From the NCBI RefSeq assembly GCF_036227325.1, contig NZ_CP109467.1:682001-746000 (forward strand): a stretch of DNA of 64,000 nt. Direction: 5' to 3'. A program made the translations under genes and the position numbers. Shown piece after piece: positions 15,594-24,655 of this stretch. The DNA comes from Streptomyces sp. NBC_01465 (GTDB taxonomy: Bacteria; Actinomycetota; Actinomycetes; Streptomycetales; Streptomycetaceae). The notes under the pieces are model-generated. The model was not told the DNA's origin. It made no database searches and saw nothing but the letters and a program-made list of their open reading frames with translations. Every line of letters starts with the position of its first letter. Within the stretch, counting starts at the first letter, position 1.

Positions 15594-18509
15594 ATGAGAC
15601 TTGAGCTTGCGGGTGGGGTGGTGGCGTCCGGTCGCCACGCGTGGTTGTCGGGGACTTTCGGGCCGGTACGGCTGGTGGACGAGGCGGACGGCGTCGCCGG
15701 GGCGGCTGTTGCCCTCGGGCCGGCCGAGGCGAATGACGCACAGGCACGGGATGCCGTGGCCGAGTTGGAGCGCATCGTCGCTGCGGGCGGCCCCGTCGCG
15801 GCCGGGGCGGGCATTGATCTCGGCGGGGAGTTCACGTCGGCTCGGCTGGCCGGGGCCGGAGGTGATCAGCGGGACGCCGTCCTGGCCGCGCTCAAGGTGC
15901 TGGGCGCCGAAGGTGCCGGGCGCCTCGGTGACCAGGCCCGCGTCCTCGTGGCGCTGTTCGGGCCGTCGGCCACCAAGCGGGTCGGTGCCGCGGCCGGCCG
16001 GGCAGTCGCCGAGGGACGGTGGGCAGCGCTCCATCTGGCGTGCGCCGCAAGCGATGTACTCGGCCCGGAGCAGCTGGAGTTGATCCTCGCCCTGGAGGCA
16101 CCCGCAGGCATCGACGTGATGTCGGGCGGCCTCCCCTCGGCCCTCGCCGCGCACCTGCGACAGGTGTGCGAGCCGGTGCCGCCGGCCCGTCGGCCGGCAC
16201 TGCTCGTGGACCTCTGGGCACAGGTGCTGGGCCTCCACGCGCAACTGGCCCGGCGAAGACGGCTGCTGGCCACCCAGGGCAGGCAGGACCGCCTCGACGA
16301 ACTACGGGCCCGCCGCAGCGCGCTCGAAGACGACGAGGTGGTGTCCCAGCTCCGGTACGCACTGAACGGGCGGGAGCCCTCCTTGGCGGACGCCGCCCGG
16401 TGGACGGCGCCCGACCACCACTGGTGGTTCCTGTTGAACCGCATGGTCCAGGACGCTCGCGCCGCGACGGCCCTGCTGCGCACAGCCGTCGCCGTGTCCG
16501 ACCACGGGCTGAGCGAGGGACTGCGCCTCAGCCACGCCGTACTCGCCGCCGTCGACGCAGACTTCAACGACGTACAGGCGGCCCAGTCCGCGCGCCGCAT
16601 ACCCGGGCTGACCGGATTGCCAGCCCGTCCCGGCAGCCACGTACGGGACATTCACCGCCGGTTCCACAAGGTCGGACCGGACGACGCCAAACTCCACGAC
16701 TACGTGATGCCCCGCCTGGCGCGGGCCCGCGAGTACGCCCTGCTGGTCACCGAGGAGGTCACCAACCTGCTCGACGAGATGCACCCCGTGGTCCCCGCGG
16801 AGGCACTGCGGGGCTGGGCGGCGGCGCAACTGCAGACCTGGCGCCGCGAGGTCGGCTACACGTCCGTACGCCCGCCCTCCGCATGGGACGCGAACCCTCC
16901 ATGGGTCCGCGGGACACTGGGCCTCACCGACACACTCGCCGAACGGCTGCGGACGCTGCCCGACCGGCCGCCGGCCGAGGTGGAAGTGGTCGGCGATCTC
17001 CTGTGGTACGCCGAAATGGCCGATGCACTCAGCCAGTTGTACGGTCACGAGGCGGCGCAGGACGGACTGCGCGGGCTGCCGTGGCTCGCATACGATCCGG
17101 CCCCCGCGCCGGCGGATCCACTCACGCCACGGCTCGAGTCGATCACCCTGGCCGTGGCCGGCGCCGCCCAGCTCGTCGCCCTGGGCGCCCACCCCGCCAA
17201 GGGTGTACGCACCTGGCCCGAGCTCACCGGCAGTCTGCGCGCCGGCATCGACATCGCCACTGCCCTCAGCGGCGAGTTCGACGTCCCCGTGCCGGTCGCC
17301 GACCTGGACCGGACCGTCGTCCCCGGCACCCGGGCCCGCTTCCAGGTGGCCCGTACGGCGCACACGCTCGCCGAGTGGTCCGCGTACATGGGCAATTGCA
17401 TCGCCGGGGCCGACTACGTCGAAAGGGCCGTGAAGGGCCACTGCGTCCTGGCCGCCCTGTACGACGACCACGGCCGCATCCTGGCCAACGCCGAGCTGCG
17501 CCCCACCCGGGCCACCGATCGGGGCTGGCGGGTCAACGAACTCGCAGCCCGGTTCAACGACCAACCCGACGCGGCCCTCGCGCGGAGCTTTCGCAGTTGG
17601 GTGGCCACCATCCCCGGCGCCGAGGCCCCGCCGTCCGACGAGCCCTCCGCAGACGAGACGGTGCCGGGCCGGCGCGCCCGCCAACGGGTGTCCCCGCACC
17701 TGTTCGAGACGGTCGGCCCCGCCCTCGTGGAGCAACTGGAAGGCGCCCGCCACCACCAGGTCACCGACGATGCGCTCAGCACTTTCGCCGTCCTCGCGAA
17801 CACCGCCCCGCACGCCGCACCGACCCGGTTGCGCCGCCTGCCTCCCCTGTCGCTGGCGACCGCATGCCAACAGGCCCTCGCCCAAGGGAAGCTGGACCTG
17901 CCGCACCTGTGGACCGCCACGAGTGTCCGTCCGCTGGCCACGGCAGTCGACGCCCTCGACCCGGCGCTCCGCCGGCGCTTCGAGCAGCTCACCCTGCTGA
18001 CGAGTGACGCTCCGCTGCCCAAGTCCCTGCGCCGCCTTGTGAAGTTGCCGACCGTGGCGACCGCGTACGCGACGGACCTGATGTCACTGCGCGTACGCGC
18101 GGCGCTGGGCCGGCTGATGCACGACGGCGATGCGGTCCTCGCACGGGCGATGGCCGGGCACACCACGGTGCCGCTGCTCTGCGCAGCCGCCGTCACCGTC
18201 AACTGCCGTACTCCCACGACCGAACTCACCCAGGTGACACCACCGCGCACCGTCACCGTCCCAGGGTTCCCGTCGACCGATCTCGCCGACGCGGAAGGGC
18301 CGTGGCAGCAAGCCCTTCCCGCGGCCCGTGAGCTGGGCGCAGACACCACGGTGTGGTGGGACCACATCGCGGAACACGGTCTGCGCATACCCACCGCCTG
18401 GCTCGGCGCCGGCGGCTGGCCAGCGCTCTGGTCCCGGGCGCATCGCCGGTCGTCGCCCGATGGGGAGCGTGCACTCCCCATCGGGCGGGATCGGAGCCCG
18501 GCGGACTAG
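15594..18509 (+). CDS. Large protein with PcfJ-like domain, function unknown
   Basis: 971 residues from the ATG at 15594; the frame is open 42 codons further upstream but that stretch overlaps the divergent patatin promoter. I do not recognise the whole protein. The N-terminal 550 residues are Ala/Leu/Arg-rich and helical-looking. Residues about 570-680 contain a recognisable pattern: [20 protein letters not shown] (near 599), then LANAELRP, then [11 protein letters not shown] and a Trp. This matches the order of the PcfJ-like fold (Cys-containing turn, Gly, two strands, Asn-x-x-Pro). PcfJ-type proteins are known from conjugative plasmids, but no conjugation gene is here. The last ~20 residues run through the terminator hairpin of tuf3. 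No signal peptide, no membrane helix. Confidence 0.75.
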   Translation: MRLELAGGVVASGRHAWLSGTFGPVRLVDEADGVAGAAVALGPAEANDAQARDAVAELERIVAAGGPVAAGAGIDLGGEFTSARLAGAGGDQRDAVLAALKVLGAEGAGRLGDQARVLVALFGPSATKRVGAAAGRAVAEGRWAALHLACAASDVLGPEQLELILALEAPAGIDVMSGGLPSALAAHLRQVCEPVPPARRPALLVDLWAQVLGLHAQLARRRRLLATQGRQDRLDELRARRSALEDDEVVSQLRYALNGREPSLADAARWTAPDHHWWFLLNRMVQDARAATALLRTAVAVSDHGLSEGLRLSHAVLAAVDADFNDVQAAQSARRIPGLTGLPARPGSHVRDIHRRFHKVGPDDAKLHDYVMPRLARAREYALLVTEEVTNLLDEMHPVVPAEALRGWAAAQLQTWRREVGYTSVRPPSAWDANPPWVRGTLGLTDTLAERLRTLPDRPPAEVEVVGDLLWYAEMADALSQLYGHEAAQDGLRGLPWLAYDPAPAPADPLTPRLESITLAVAGAAQLVALGAHPAKGVRTWPELTGSLRAGIDIATALSGEFDVPVPVADLDRTVVPGTRARFQVARTAHTLAEWSAYMGNCIAGADYVERAVKGHCVLAALYDDHGRILANAELRPTRATDRGWRVNELAARFNDQPDAALARSFRSWVATIPGAEAPPSDEPSADETVPGRRARQRVSPHLFETVGPALVEQLEGARHHQVTDDALSTFAVLANTAPHAAPTRLRRLPPLSLATACQQALAQGKLDLPHLWTATSVRPLATAVDALDPALRRRFEQLTLLTSDAPLPKSLRRLVKLPTVATAYATDLMSLRVRAALGRLMHDGDAVLARAMAGHTTVPLLCAAAVTVNCRTPTTELTQVTPPRTVTVPGFPSTDLADAEGPWQQALPAARELGADTTVWWDHIAEHGLRIPTAWLGAGGWPALWSRAHRRSSPDGERALPIGRDRSPAD
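18454..18487 (-). terminator. Hairpin terminator for tuf3, inside the end of the convergent gene
   Basis: Perfect 14-base arms CGCCCGATGGGGAG (18454-18467) and CTCCCCATCGGGCG (18474-18487) with a six-base loop. The hairpin begins 19 bases after the tuf3 stop in the minus direction. It also encodes part of the C-terminus of the convergent 971-residue protein. Confidence 0.7.
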
Positions 18510-19678
18510 CCGAGGACCTCGGTCACCGTGCCGGCGCCCACCGTGCGTCCGCCCTCGCGGATCGCGAAGCCGAGGCCCGGCTCGAGCGGGACCGTGTGGC
18601 CCAGCTCCACGGTCATGGTGACCGTGTCGCCGGGGCGCGCCACCGCCGTCTCGCCGAGGTCCACGTCCCCGACCACATCGCCGGTGCGGATGTAGAACTG
18701 CGGCCGGTAGCCGGTGGAGACCGGGGTCGTCCGGCCGCCCTCGCGCGCCGACAGGACGTACACCTGCGCGGTGAAACGCCTGGTCGGCGTCGTACTGCCG
18801 GGCGCCGCCACCACATGGCCACGGCGCACCGCGTCACGCGGCAGGCCGCGCAGCAGCAGGGCCACGTTGTCGCCCGCCTGAGCCTCGGTCATGGGCTTGC
18901 CGAAGGTCTCCAGGCCGGTGACGACCGTCTCGGTGTCGGCGCCGAGGACCTCCACGCGGTCCCCGACGCGTACGGTGCCGCGCTCGACGGCGCCGGTGAC
19001 GACCGTGCCGCGACCGGTGATGGTCAGGACGTTCTCCACCGGGAGCAGGAACGGCGCGTCGACGTAGCGCTCCGGCATGGGGACGTACGTGTCGACCGCG
19101 TCGAGCAGCGCCTCGATGGACGCGGTCCAACGCGGGTCGCCCTCCAGCGCCTTGAGGCCCGAGACGCGTACGACCGGGACCGCGTCCCCGCCGTACCCGT
19201 GCGCGGAGAGCAGCTCGCGGACCTCCAGCTCGACCAGGTCGGTCAGCTCGTCGTCACCCGCGTCCGCCTTGTTGAGCGCGACCACGATGTGGTCGACGCC
19301 GACCTGGCGGGCGAGCAGGACGTGCTCGGCGGTCTGCGGCATGATCCCGTCGAGCGCCGAGACGACGAGGATCGCCCCGTCGAGCTGGGCCGCGCCCGTC
19401 ACCATGTTCTTGACGTAGTCCGCGTGGCCCGGCATGTCGACGTGCGCGTAGTGGCGGGTGTCCGTCTCGTACTCGACGTGCGCGATGTTGATGGTGATGC
19501 CGCGCAGCGCCTCCTCCGGGGCCCGGTCGATACGGTCGAACGGGACGAAGGTGGAGGAGCCGCGGTCCGCGAGGACCTTGGTGATGGCGGCCGTCAGGGT
19601 GGTCTTGCCGTGGTCGACATGGCCCATGGTGCCGATGTTGAGGTGGGGCTTGGTGCGCACGTATGCCGTCTTGGGCAT
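18506..19678 (-). CDS. tuf3: Divergent elongation factor Tu (EF-Tu3)
   Basis: 390 residues with all GTPase motifs: GHVDHGKT (19-26), DMPGH (81-85; the main EF-Tu of the genus has DCPGH), NKAD (136-139), then the beta-barrel domains ending [15 protein letters not shown]. Its length and sequence (start [20 protein letters not shown]) match the third EF-Tu of streptomycetes as I remember it, distinct from the housekeeping copy, which begins AKAKFERTKPHVNIGT. EF-Tu delivers aminoacyl-tRNA to the ribosome. EF-Tu3 is known to be poorly expressed in rich growth, induced under stringent conditions, and relatively insensitive to kirromycin-type antibiotics. A GAGGAAGAAAAC ribosome site precedes the ATG. 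No ribosomal operon surrounds it, unlike tuf1. Confidence 0.93.
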   Translation of the reverse strand: MPKTAYVRTKPHLNIGTMGHVDHGKTTLTAAITKVLADRGSSTFVPFDRIDRAPEEALRGITINIAHVEYETDTRHYAHVDMPGHADYVKNMVTGAAQLDGAILVVSALDGIMPQTAEHVLLARQVGVDHIVVALNKADAGDDELTDLVELEVRELLSAHGYGGDAVPVVRVSGLKALEGDPRWTASIEALLDAVDTYVPMPERYVDAPFLLPVENVLTITGRGTVVTGAVERGTVRVGDRVEVLGADTETVVTGLETFGKPMTEAQAGDNVALLLRGLPRDAVRRGHVVAAPGSTTPTRRFTAQVYVLSAREGGRTTPVSTGYRPQFYIRTGDVVGDVDLGETAVARPGDTVTMTVELGHTVPLEPGLGFAIREGGRTVGAGTVTEVLG

Positions 19679-19927
19679 GGCTGTTTTCTTCCTCGGATGA
19701 CTCGAAGCGTTGAGCGGGACCCCCGGGCCTGGCCGACCCTCCCCCTGTGGGGTCCGCCGGACGATCCGGGAAGGGTCAGCTTCGGGCGCCGCCGAAGGGT
19801 GCGAAATCGGCAGCCTTCGGCGCTGCCGCGACTGCGGCCTGCGCTGCGAGGAAGGCGTACCGGAACATGTCGCTGATCATGCCCCCGCGGACCCGGGCAC
19901 GTCGAATGGTTTTCTGCCGTAAGGGAG

Positions 19928-20629
19928 TTAGAGGTTCTTCAGCGCTTCGCGCACGGACAGTGGCGAGAGCCTGGAGCCGGATTCCGCGACGAATGCGCGC
20001 ACCGCACCCGGGTCGGTCTTGCCGTACTCGCGCAGGCACCAGCCGATGGCCTTGCGGATGAAGAAGTCGCTGTGCCCGGACTGGCGCAGGCAGTACGCGA
20101 AGAGCCGGTCCGTGTCGGTCGCGTCCTTGAAGCGCAGTTGGTGGAGGAGTGCGGTCCGCGCCACCCAGAGGTCGTCGTCCGCGATCCACTCGTCCATGTC
20201 CGACGTCAGACCCTCGTCGGCGGCGACCAGCGGGCCGACGACATGCGCCGCGAGATGGTCCACCGTGTCCCACCAGGAGGTGGTGGTGATCAGGTGCCGG
20301 GCCACCGGCAGGAAGTCCGAGCCGCAGCGCTGCGCATGGCGGCGCAGATAGTCGACCGCGAAGTAGTGGTACTCGCGCTCCGGAAGCGCCCAGCAGCGCA
20401 GCGCGATCGCCCTGCAGTCCCGCTGGTCGGGGCGCGGAGTGCCCGACAGGACCGTACGGGACAGCGCCCGGCGCTCCGGCGAGCGGATGCCGAGGTAGGG
20501 GGCGATGCCCTTCATGTACGCGGTCATTTCCGCGGCCCGGTACGGATGCGCGGCGGTGGGATACACCGTGGTGAGCCGCTCCAGCACCGTGTCGGCGAGC
20601 GCGCTCGAAGGCGGCGCTGCGATCGTCAT
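19928..20629 (-). CDS. AlkD-like DNA alkylation repair protein
   Basis: 233 residues from the ATG at 20629; a start nine codons earlier is possible. All-helical HEAT-like protein of the AlkD/AlkC glycosylase class. MKGIAPYLGIRSPERRAL opens the repeat array. HLITTTSWWDTVDHLAAHVVG contains the Trp-Trp-Asp-x-x-Asp that lines the active site in AlkD, and DFFIRKAIGWCLREYGK supplies the arginine helix. AlkD excises bulky or cationic alkylated bases without flipping them. It is divergent from the VTT protein gene with 49 bases between starts, and lies upstream of tuf3 on the same strand with 249 bases between, so the two have separate promoters. Confidence 0.88.
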   Translation of the reverse strand: MTIAAPPSSALADTVLERLTTVYPTAAHPYRAAEMTAYMKGIAPYLGIRSPERRALSRTVLSGTPRPDQRDCRAIALRCWALPEREYHYFAVDYLRRHAQRCGSDFLPVARHLITTTSWWDTVDHLAAHVVGPLVAADEGLTSDMDEWIADDDLWVARTALLHQLRFKDATDTDRLFAYCLRQSGHSDFFIRKAIGWCLREYGKTDPGAVRAFVAESGSRLSPLSVREALKNL

Positions 20630-20678
20630 GCGATCCACATTACGGCGATCACACACAGATGTCGGTTACGCTCCCCGG

Positions 20679-21398
20679 ATGCTCGAGACCGCCACCCAGC
20701 CGCAGTCCGCCGGCTTCGCTGCGCGATGTTCCAGAGCCTTGCTCTCGCCCCGGTCGCGGCTCTCCCTGCTGGTGGTGATCCTGCTGGCGGCCGCGACCAC
20801 GATGTTCCTGTTCCAGCCGCAGCGGCTGCTCTCCTCCGGCTGGCCGCCCGCGCTGAGCGGTGGCACCGCGGTGGTCCTTTTCGGTGTCGCGTACGGACTG
20901 TGCACCGCCGCGTTCGTCCCGCGTCCGCTGCTCAATCTGGCGGCGGGAGCCCTCTTCGGTACGGCCGCGGGGCTCGGGGCCTCGATCGCGGGGACGGTCC
21001 TCGGTGCGGGGATCGCCTTCGGGCTGGGCCGGGTCCTCGGCCAGGAGGCGTTGCGGCCGCTGGTCAAGGGGCGGTGGCTGAAGGCGGCGGACGGGCAGCT
21101 GAGCCGGCACGGGTTCCGCTCGATGATGGCGCTGCGGCTCTTTCCCGGGGTGCCGTTCGCCGCGGCCAACTACTGCGCCGCGGTCTCCAGGATGGGCTGG
21201 ACGGCGTTCCTGGTGGCGACCGGGGTCGGCTCGCTGCCGAACACGGCGGCGTACGTCGTCGCCGGCAGCACGGCGTCCTCGCCGACCTCTCCGGCGTTCC
21301 TGATCGCCATGGGATTCATCGTGGTGACGGGCGCGGGTGCGGCGGCGGTCGCCTGGCGCAAGCGCCACCGGCTGCGCGAGGGCGCTGAGCAGCAGTAA
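20679..21398 (+). CDS. TVP38/TMEM64 (VTT) family membrane protein
   Basis: 239 residues, ATG at 20679. Five or six membrane helices with the VTT-domain signature: FVPRPLLNLAAGALFG, then RHGFRSMMALRLFPGVPFAAANYCAAVSRM, where the R-L-x-P-x-x-P-F turn is characteristic. The family is related to DedA and is proposed to move lipids or lipid carriers across the membrane. The next gene on the same strand, 87 bases on, is uppP, whose substrate undecaprenyl diphosphate is the type of lipid that VTT/DedA proteins have been proposed to handle. Cotranscription is possible but not shown. Confidence 0.85.
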   Translation: MLETATQPQSAGFAARCSRALLSPRSRLSLLVVILLAAATTMFLFQPQRLLSSGWPPALSGGTAVVLFGVAYGLCTAAFVPRPLLNLAAGALFGTAAGLGASIAGTVLGAGIAFGLGRVLGQEALRPLVKGRWLKAADGQLSRHGFRSMMALRLFPGVPFAAANYCAAVSRMGWTAFLVATGVGSLPNTAAYVVAGSTASSPTSPAFLIAMGFIVVTGAGAAAVAWRKRHRLREGAEQQ

Positions 21399-21485
21399 TC
21401 GGGGGCCGTCTCCTGCCGGTCTTTTTGGGGCGCTACTCTGCCCCCGACCGATCACCCCTTGATCCACCTTGGACGGCATACACCC

Positions 21486-22361
21486 ATGTCTTGGTTCGAA
21501 TCGTTCGTCCTCGGATTCGTGCAGGGGCTGACCGAGTTCCTGCCCATCTCCTCCAGCGCCCATCTGCGCCTCACCTCTGCCTTCGCCGACTGGCCCGACG
21601 CGGGGGCGGCCTTCACGGCCATCACCCAGATAGGCACCGAGACGGCCGTCCTCATCTACTTCCGCAAGGACATCGCCCGGATCGTCTCGGCCTGGTTCCG
21701 CTCGCTCACCGACCGCTCCCTGCGCGGCGACCACGATGCCCGGATGGGCTGGCTGGTCATCGTCGGATCGATCCCGATCGGGGTGCTCGGTGTCGTACTG
21801 AAGGACCAGATCGACACCAGCTTCCGCGATCTGCGCGTCATCGCGGTCACGCTTATCCTGATGGGCATCGTCCTCGGGATCGCCGACCGTCTCGCGGCCC
21901 GTGACGAGGCCGGCGGCCGGCACCGCGCCGTGCAGGAACGCAAGTCGCTCAAGGAGCTGAGCGTCAGGGACGGGCTCGTCTACGGCATCTGCCAGGCGAT
22001 GGCGCTGGTCCCCGGTGTTTCGCGGTCCGGTGCGACGATCAGCGGCGGTCTGCTGATGGGCTACACCCGTGAGGCCGCGGCGCGTTACTCGTTCCTGCTG
22101 GCGATCCCGGCGGTGCTGGCATCGGGTGTGTTCGAGCTGAAGGACGCGGGAGAGAGCGGTCACATCTCCTGGGGGCCGACCGCCTTCGCGACCGTCATCG
22201 CATTTGTCGTGGGATATGCCGTCATCGCCTGGTTCATGAAGTACATCTCCAGCAAAAGCTTCATGCCGTTCGTGATCTACCGGATCGCGCTCGGCATCGC
22301 CCTGTTCTTCCTGATCGGCTTCGGTGTGCTCAGCCCGGACGCGGGTCCGGCCGGGGGCTGA
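21486..22361 (+). CDS. uppP: Undecaprenyl-diphosphatase UppP (BacA type)
   Basis: 291 residues, ATG at 21486. The two catalytic motifs are intact: QGLTEFLPISSSAHLRL in the first helix region and ALVPGVSRSGATISGGLLMG in the middle, giving the Glu, Ser and Arg residues of the family. About eight membrane helices. It removes a phosphate from undecaprenyl diphosphate to recycle the lipid carrier for cell-wall synthesis, and extra copies confer bacitracin tolerance. Streptomycetes often have more than one copy. It lies downstream of the VTT protein and upstream of a small gene of unknown function. Confidence 0.95.
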   Translation: MSWFESFVLGFVQGLTEFLPISSSAHLRLTSAFADWPDAGAAFTAITQIGTETAVLIYFRKDIARIVSAWFRSLTDRSLRGDHDARMGWLVIVGSIPIGVLGVVLKDQIDTSFRDLRVIAVTLILMGIVLGIADRLAARDEAGGRHRAVQERKSLKELSVRDGLVYGICQAMALVPGVSRSGATISGGLLMGYTREAAARYSFLLAIPAVLASGVFELKDAGESGHISWGPTAFATVIAFVVGYAVIAWFMKYISSKSFMPFVIYRIALGIALFFLIGFGVLSPDAGPAGG

Positions 22362-22412
22362 GCACCCCTGCGGGGGAGACGGCCGGCGGCCGCGACCGCT
22401 AGCCTTGCGCGC

Positions 22413-22595
22413 ATGTCCGCTCCCTCCCCCCATTCCGCTTCCCCGCGGCCCAGCGCCGTGTGGAACGAGGCGATCCGCGAGTTCCTGCGGTCCCGGTACG
22501 GACAGTCGCTGAGCCCCGCCGAGAGCGAGGAGTACCGGCGGCTGCGCAAGGGATACACCGACGCGCTCAAGGCGGAGGCGCCCGCCGCGGCCTAG
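22413..22595 (+). CDS. Small protein of unknown function, 60 residues
   Basis: 60 residues, ATG at 22413. After a Ser/Pro-rich start it has AVWNEAIREFLRSRYGQSLSP and EEYRRLRKGYTDAL, an amphipathic helical pattern with alternating acidic and basic residues that looks like a genuine short soluble protein. It follows uppP on the same strand by 51 bases. Its stop codon shares a CTAG with the stop of the convergent endolysin-like gene. I recall similar short proteins in other streptomycetes but no function. Confidence 0.55.
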   Translation: MSAPSPHSASPRPSAVWNEAIREFLRSRYGQSLSPAESEEYRRLRKGYTDALKAEAPAAA

Positions 22596-23434
22596 GCGGT
22601 GACGGTGAAGCCGTGCTCCGCGCCCAGCCGGGACAGGGTCTGGCGGCCGGGGATGCCGTCGGCCGCGGGGCCCGTGAGCCGGCAGCGGCGCTGCCAGGCG
22701 GAGTAGGCGTCGACGGTCCTGGAGCCGAAGCTTCCGTCGACGTACTGCCGGGGCAGGAGCCCCTCGGCACTGAGCGCCTTCTCCACGAGCAGGACGTCGC
22801 CCCGGTGACTGGTGTGGCCCTGGGGCGCCGGCGGGTCGTGGCGCGCCGCCTGGACGACGTGGGCCAGGGACACCGTGGGCGTCGACGTGCCGGGCGCGTG
22901 CCGCCAGGACGTGACGGCCTTGCCGCCGCGCGGATCGTGCGGGTCGGCCGTGGGCGGGCAGAGTCCGTCGGGGAAGTGCGGGGCGAAGTAGCCGACGACG
23001 CGTGCGCTGCGGCGGGCGGTGGCGTGGGACCAGACCCCGTTGCCCTGACCGTTGTCGGCGGCGCCGGAGCGGACGCTGTTGCCGCCCTTGGTGAAGACGG
23101 TGTCGGAGTCGAAACCGACCACCAGCTCGGTGTGCGCGCCGTGGCCCAGGTTCACCCAGGCGCCGATGCTGGGGTACGCGGACCACTGGCCGCGCTTCTT
23201 CGCCCAGTCGGAGAAGACGGTGACGTTGTCGACCTTGGGGACGGCCGCGTCGAGACCGAGGTCGTGGTACATGTCCCAGTTGAAGATGACGCACCAGCTG
23301 ACGCCGTCCTCGCCGTACTCCTTCCCGAACTTGGTCCTGTTGTTCCAGCCCTCGGAGCTGGTCCAGGTCTCGTAGATCTGCTCGGGTACGGCGACGACGT
23401 GGTCGACGAGCCGCTTCCACTGCGCTGAAGTCAT
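22592..23434 (-). CDS. Endolysin-like cysteine amidase with peptidoglycan-binding domain
   Basis: 280 residues from the ATG at 23434, which has GGAGGG upstream. There is no signal peptide. Residues 15-150 resemble an NlpC/P60- or CHAP-type cysteine peptidase: GEDGVSWCVIFNWDMYHDLG has the expected Cys after Trp, and GHGAHTELVVGFD gives the partner histidine. A linker region leads to a C-terminal peptidoglycan_binding_1 domain (QYVDGSFGSRTVDAYSAWQR and DGIPGRQTLSRLG). The architecture is that of actinophage lysins, but no holin, tail or other phage gene is nearby. It may be a domesticated lysin or an orphan cell-wall hydrolase released by another route. Substrate bond unknown. Confidence 0.72.
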   Translation of the reverse strand: MTSAQWKRLVDHVVAVPEQIYETWTSSEGWNNRTKFGKEYGEDGVSWCVIFNWDMYHDLGLDAAVPKVDNVTVFSDWAKKRGQWSAYPSIGAWVNLGHGAHTELVVGFDSDTVFTKGGNSVRSGAADNGQGNGVWSHATARRSARVVGYFAPHFPDGLCPPTADPHDPRGGKAVTSWRHAPGTSTPTVSLAHVVQAARHDPPAPQGHTSHRGDVLLVEKALSAEGLLPRQYVDGSFGSRTVDAYSAWQRRCRLTGPAADGIPGRQTLSRLGAEHGFTVTA

Positions 23435-23531
23435 CAGGAATCCCTCCGGCCGGCGTGAACGGCGGTGTGCCGCCCCGGTGTTCAACGACCGTCCGGCCCG
23501 GACGTCAGCGGTGTTCGGGTAGCGTGCCGCC

Positions 23532-24026
23532 ATGATGACCGCCGACGACGTCCTGGCCGTGCTCGCCGTGCTGCGCAAGGCCGGTGTCGACACCTGGATC
23601 GCCGGCGGCTGGGGCATCGACGCACTCGTGGGGAATCAGGGGCGGGAGCACCGCGATCTCGATCTGCTGCACCGTCAGGAGCAGGAGCCCGACCTGCTCG
23701 CGGCGCTCAACACAGCGGGTTTCACCGAGACCGTGGACTGGCGGCCCGTACGGTTCGTGATGGCGCACGCGGAAGGCCAGGAGATCGACCTGCATCCCCT
23801 GGCCTTCGCGCCGGACGGCTCCGCCGTGCAGCGGTCGTTCGATCCCGGCAGCCCGTTCCCGTACCCCGCCGGGTGCTTCGTCAGCGGCAGCATCGCGGGG
23901 ACGAGAGTCCCGTGCGTCTCCGCCGAGCAGCAGGTCTTCTTCCACCAGGGGTACGAGCCGGCCGAGCGCGACCTGCACGACATGGCCAGGCTGCGTGCGG
24001 CGTTCGGGATCGCCACGCACTTCTGA
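23532..24026 (+). CDS. Lnu/AadD-type nucleotidyltransferase
   Basis: 164 residues, start at one of two adjacent ATG codons (23532 or 23535). The nucleotidyltransferase signature GGWGIDALVGN followed by REHRDLDL (G-G-W/D-x-D, with the metal-binding aspartates of DLD) is that of lincosamide and aminoglycoside adenylyltransferases; HAEGQEIDLHPL gives the third acidic residue. The length fits Lnu-like proteins. Such proteins transfer AMP to a hydroxyl of an antibiotic or another small molecule; specificity cannot be inferred. The stop overlaps a TGACCGGTCA palindrome shared with the convergent flavin-reductase gene. A decayed partial copy lies at 27794-27963. Confidence 0.82.
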   Translation: MMTADDVLAVLAVLRKAGVDTWIAGGWGIDALVGNQGREHRDLDLLHRQEQEPDLLAALNTAGFTETVDWRPVRFVMAHAEGQEIDLHPLAFAPDGSAVQRSFDPGSPFPYPAGCFVSGSIAGTRVPCVSAEQQVFFHQGYEPAERDLHDMARLRAAFGIATHF

Positions 24027-24030
24027 CCGG

Positions 24031-24633
24031 TCAGCCCTGCCGGTTCCCGTACGGGACCCGTGCGATGTCGAGCACGCCGCCGAAGGTGCCCCACTCGTTC
24101 TTGCCGAGCCGGGCGAGGGGGCGCATCGCGGTGATCTCGGGGTGTCCGTCGGTCAGTACGGACTCGTCGACGACCGCGTGCACGACCCGTCCGAAGACGA
24201 CCGTCGAGTCGCCGAGGCACAGGGTGCTGTGCAGTTCGCACTCCAGGGCGACGGGCGATGCGGCGACGCGCGGCGGCTTCACGCGCAGGCTGGGCTCGCG
24301 GGCGATGCCGACCGCGTCGAACTCGCTGACGGAGGGCGGGAAGTCGGTGGCGGTGGCGTTGATCTGTGCGGCGAGCGGTTCCGGCGCGAGGTTCACCACG
24401 AAGGCGCCGGTCGCCTCGACGTTGCGCAGGGAGTCCTTGCGGCCCACCGAGGTGAACTGGACGATCGGCGGGGTGACGCTGGAGATGGTGAAGAAGGAAT
24501 GCGGGGCGAGGTTGTCGGTGCCGTCCGCCGAGGTGGTGGAGACCCAGGCGATGGGCCGGGGCACGACGGTCGCGGTCAGCAGCCGGTAGAAGTCGTTGCG
24601 GGAGACCTGGGCGGGGTCGAAGTCGATGCGCAT
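24031..24633 (-). CDS. Flavin reductase-like (FMN-binding) protein
   Basis: 200 residues, ATG at 24633. The fold is the split-barrel flavin reductase family: RLLTATVVPRPIAWVSTTSADG opens it (P-R-P-I-A-W is the FMN-contacting signature), followed by NLAPHSFFTISSVTPPIVQFT and FVVNLAPEPLA. These proteins use NAD(P)H to reduce free flavin or act with bound FMN in detoxification or isomerisation. The gene is upstream-adjacent to nothing cotranscribed that would supply a partner monooxygenase. It lies 22 bases after the MFS exporter gene on the same strand, so both may be one operon. Partner unknown. Confidence 0.87.
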   Translation of the reverse strand: MRIDFDPAQVSRNDFYRLLTATVVPRPIAWVSTTSADGTDNLAPHSFFTISSVTPPIVQFTSVGRKDSLRNVEATGAFVVNLAPEPLAAQINATATDFPPSVSEFDAVGIAREPSLRVKPPRVAASPVALECELHSTLCLGDSTVVFGRVVHAVVDESVLTDGHPEITAMRPLARLGKNEWGTFGGVLDIARVPYGNRQG

Positions 24634-24655
24634 GGCACCCAGTATCCCGGGGTGG

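Noticed and set aside
22591..22596. CTAG at shared convergent stop codons as a possible site-specific element
   Set aside because: CTAG simply contains TAG on both strands; the same occurs at the tuf3 end, so it is a stop-codon overlap and not a recombination site.
24024..24033. TGACCGGTCA palindrome at the convergent stops of the nucleotidyltransferase and flavin reductase genes
   Set aside because: Ten bases formed by two stop codons; no room for a loop or T-run, so not a terminator.
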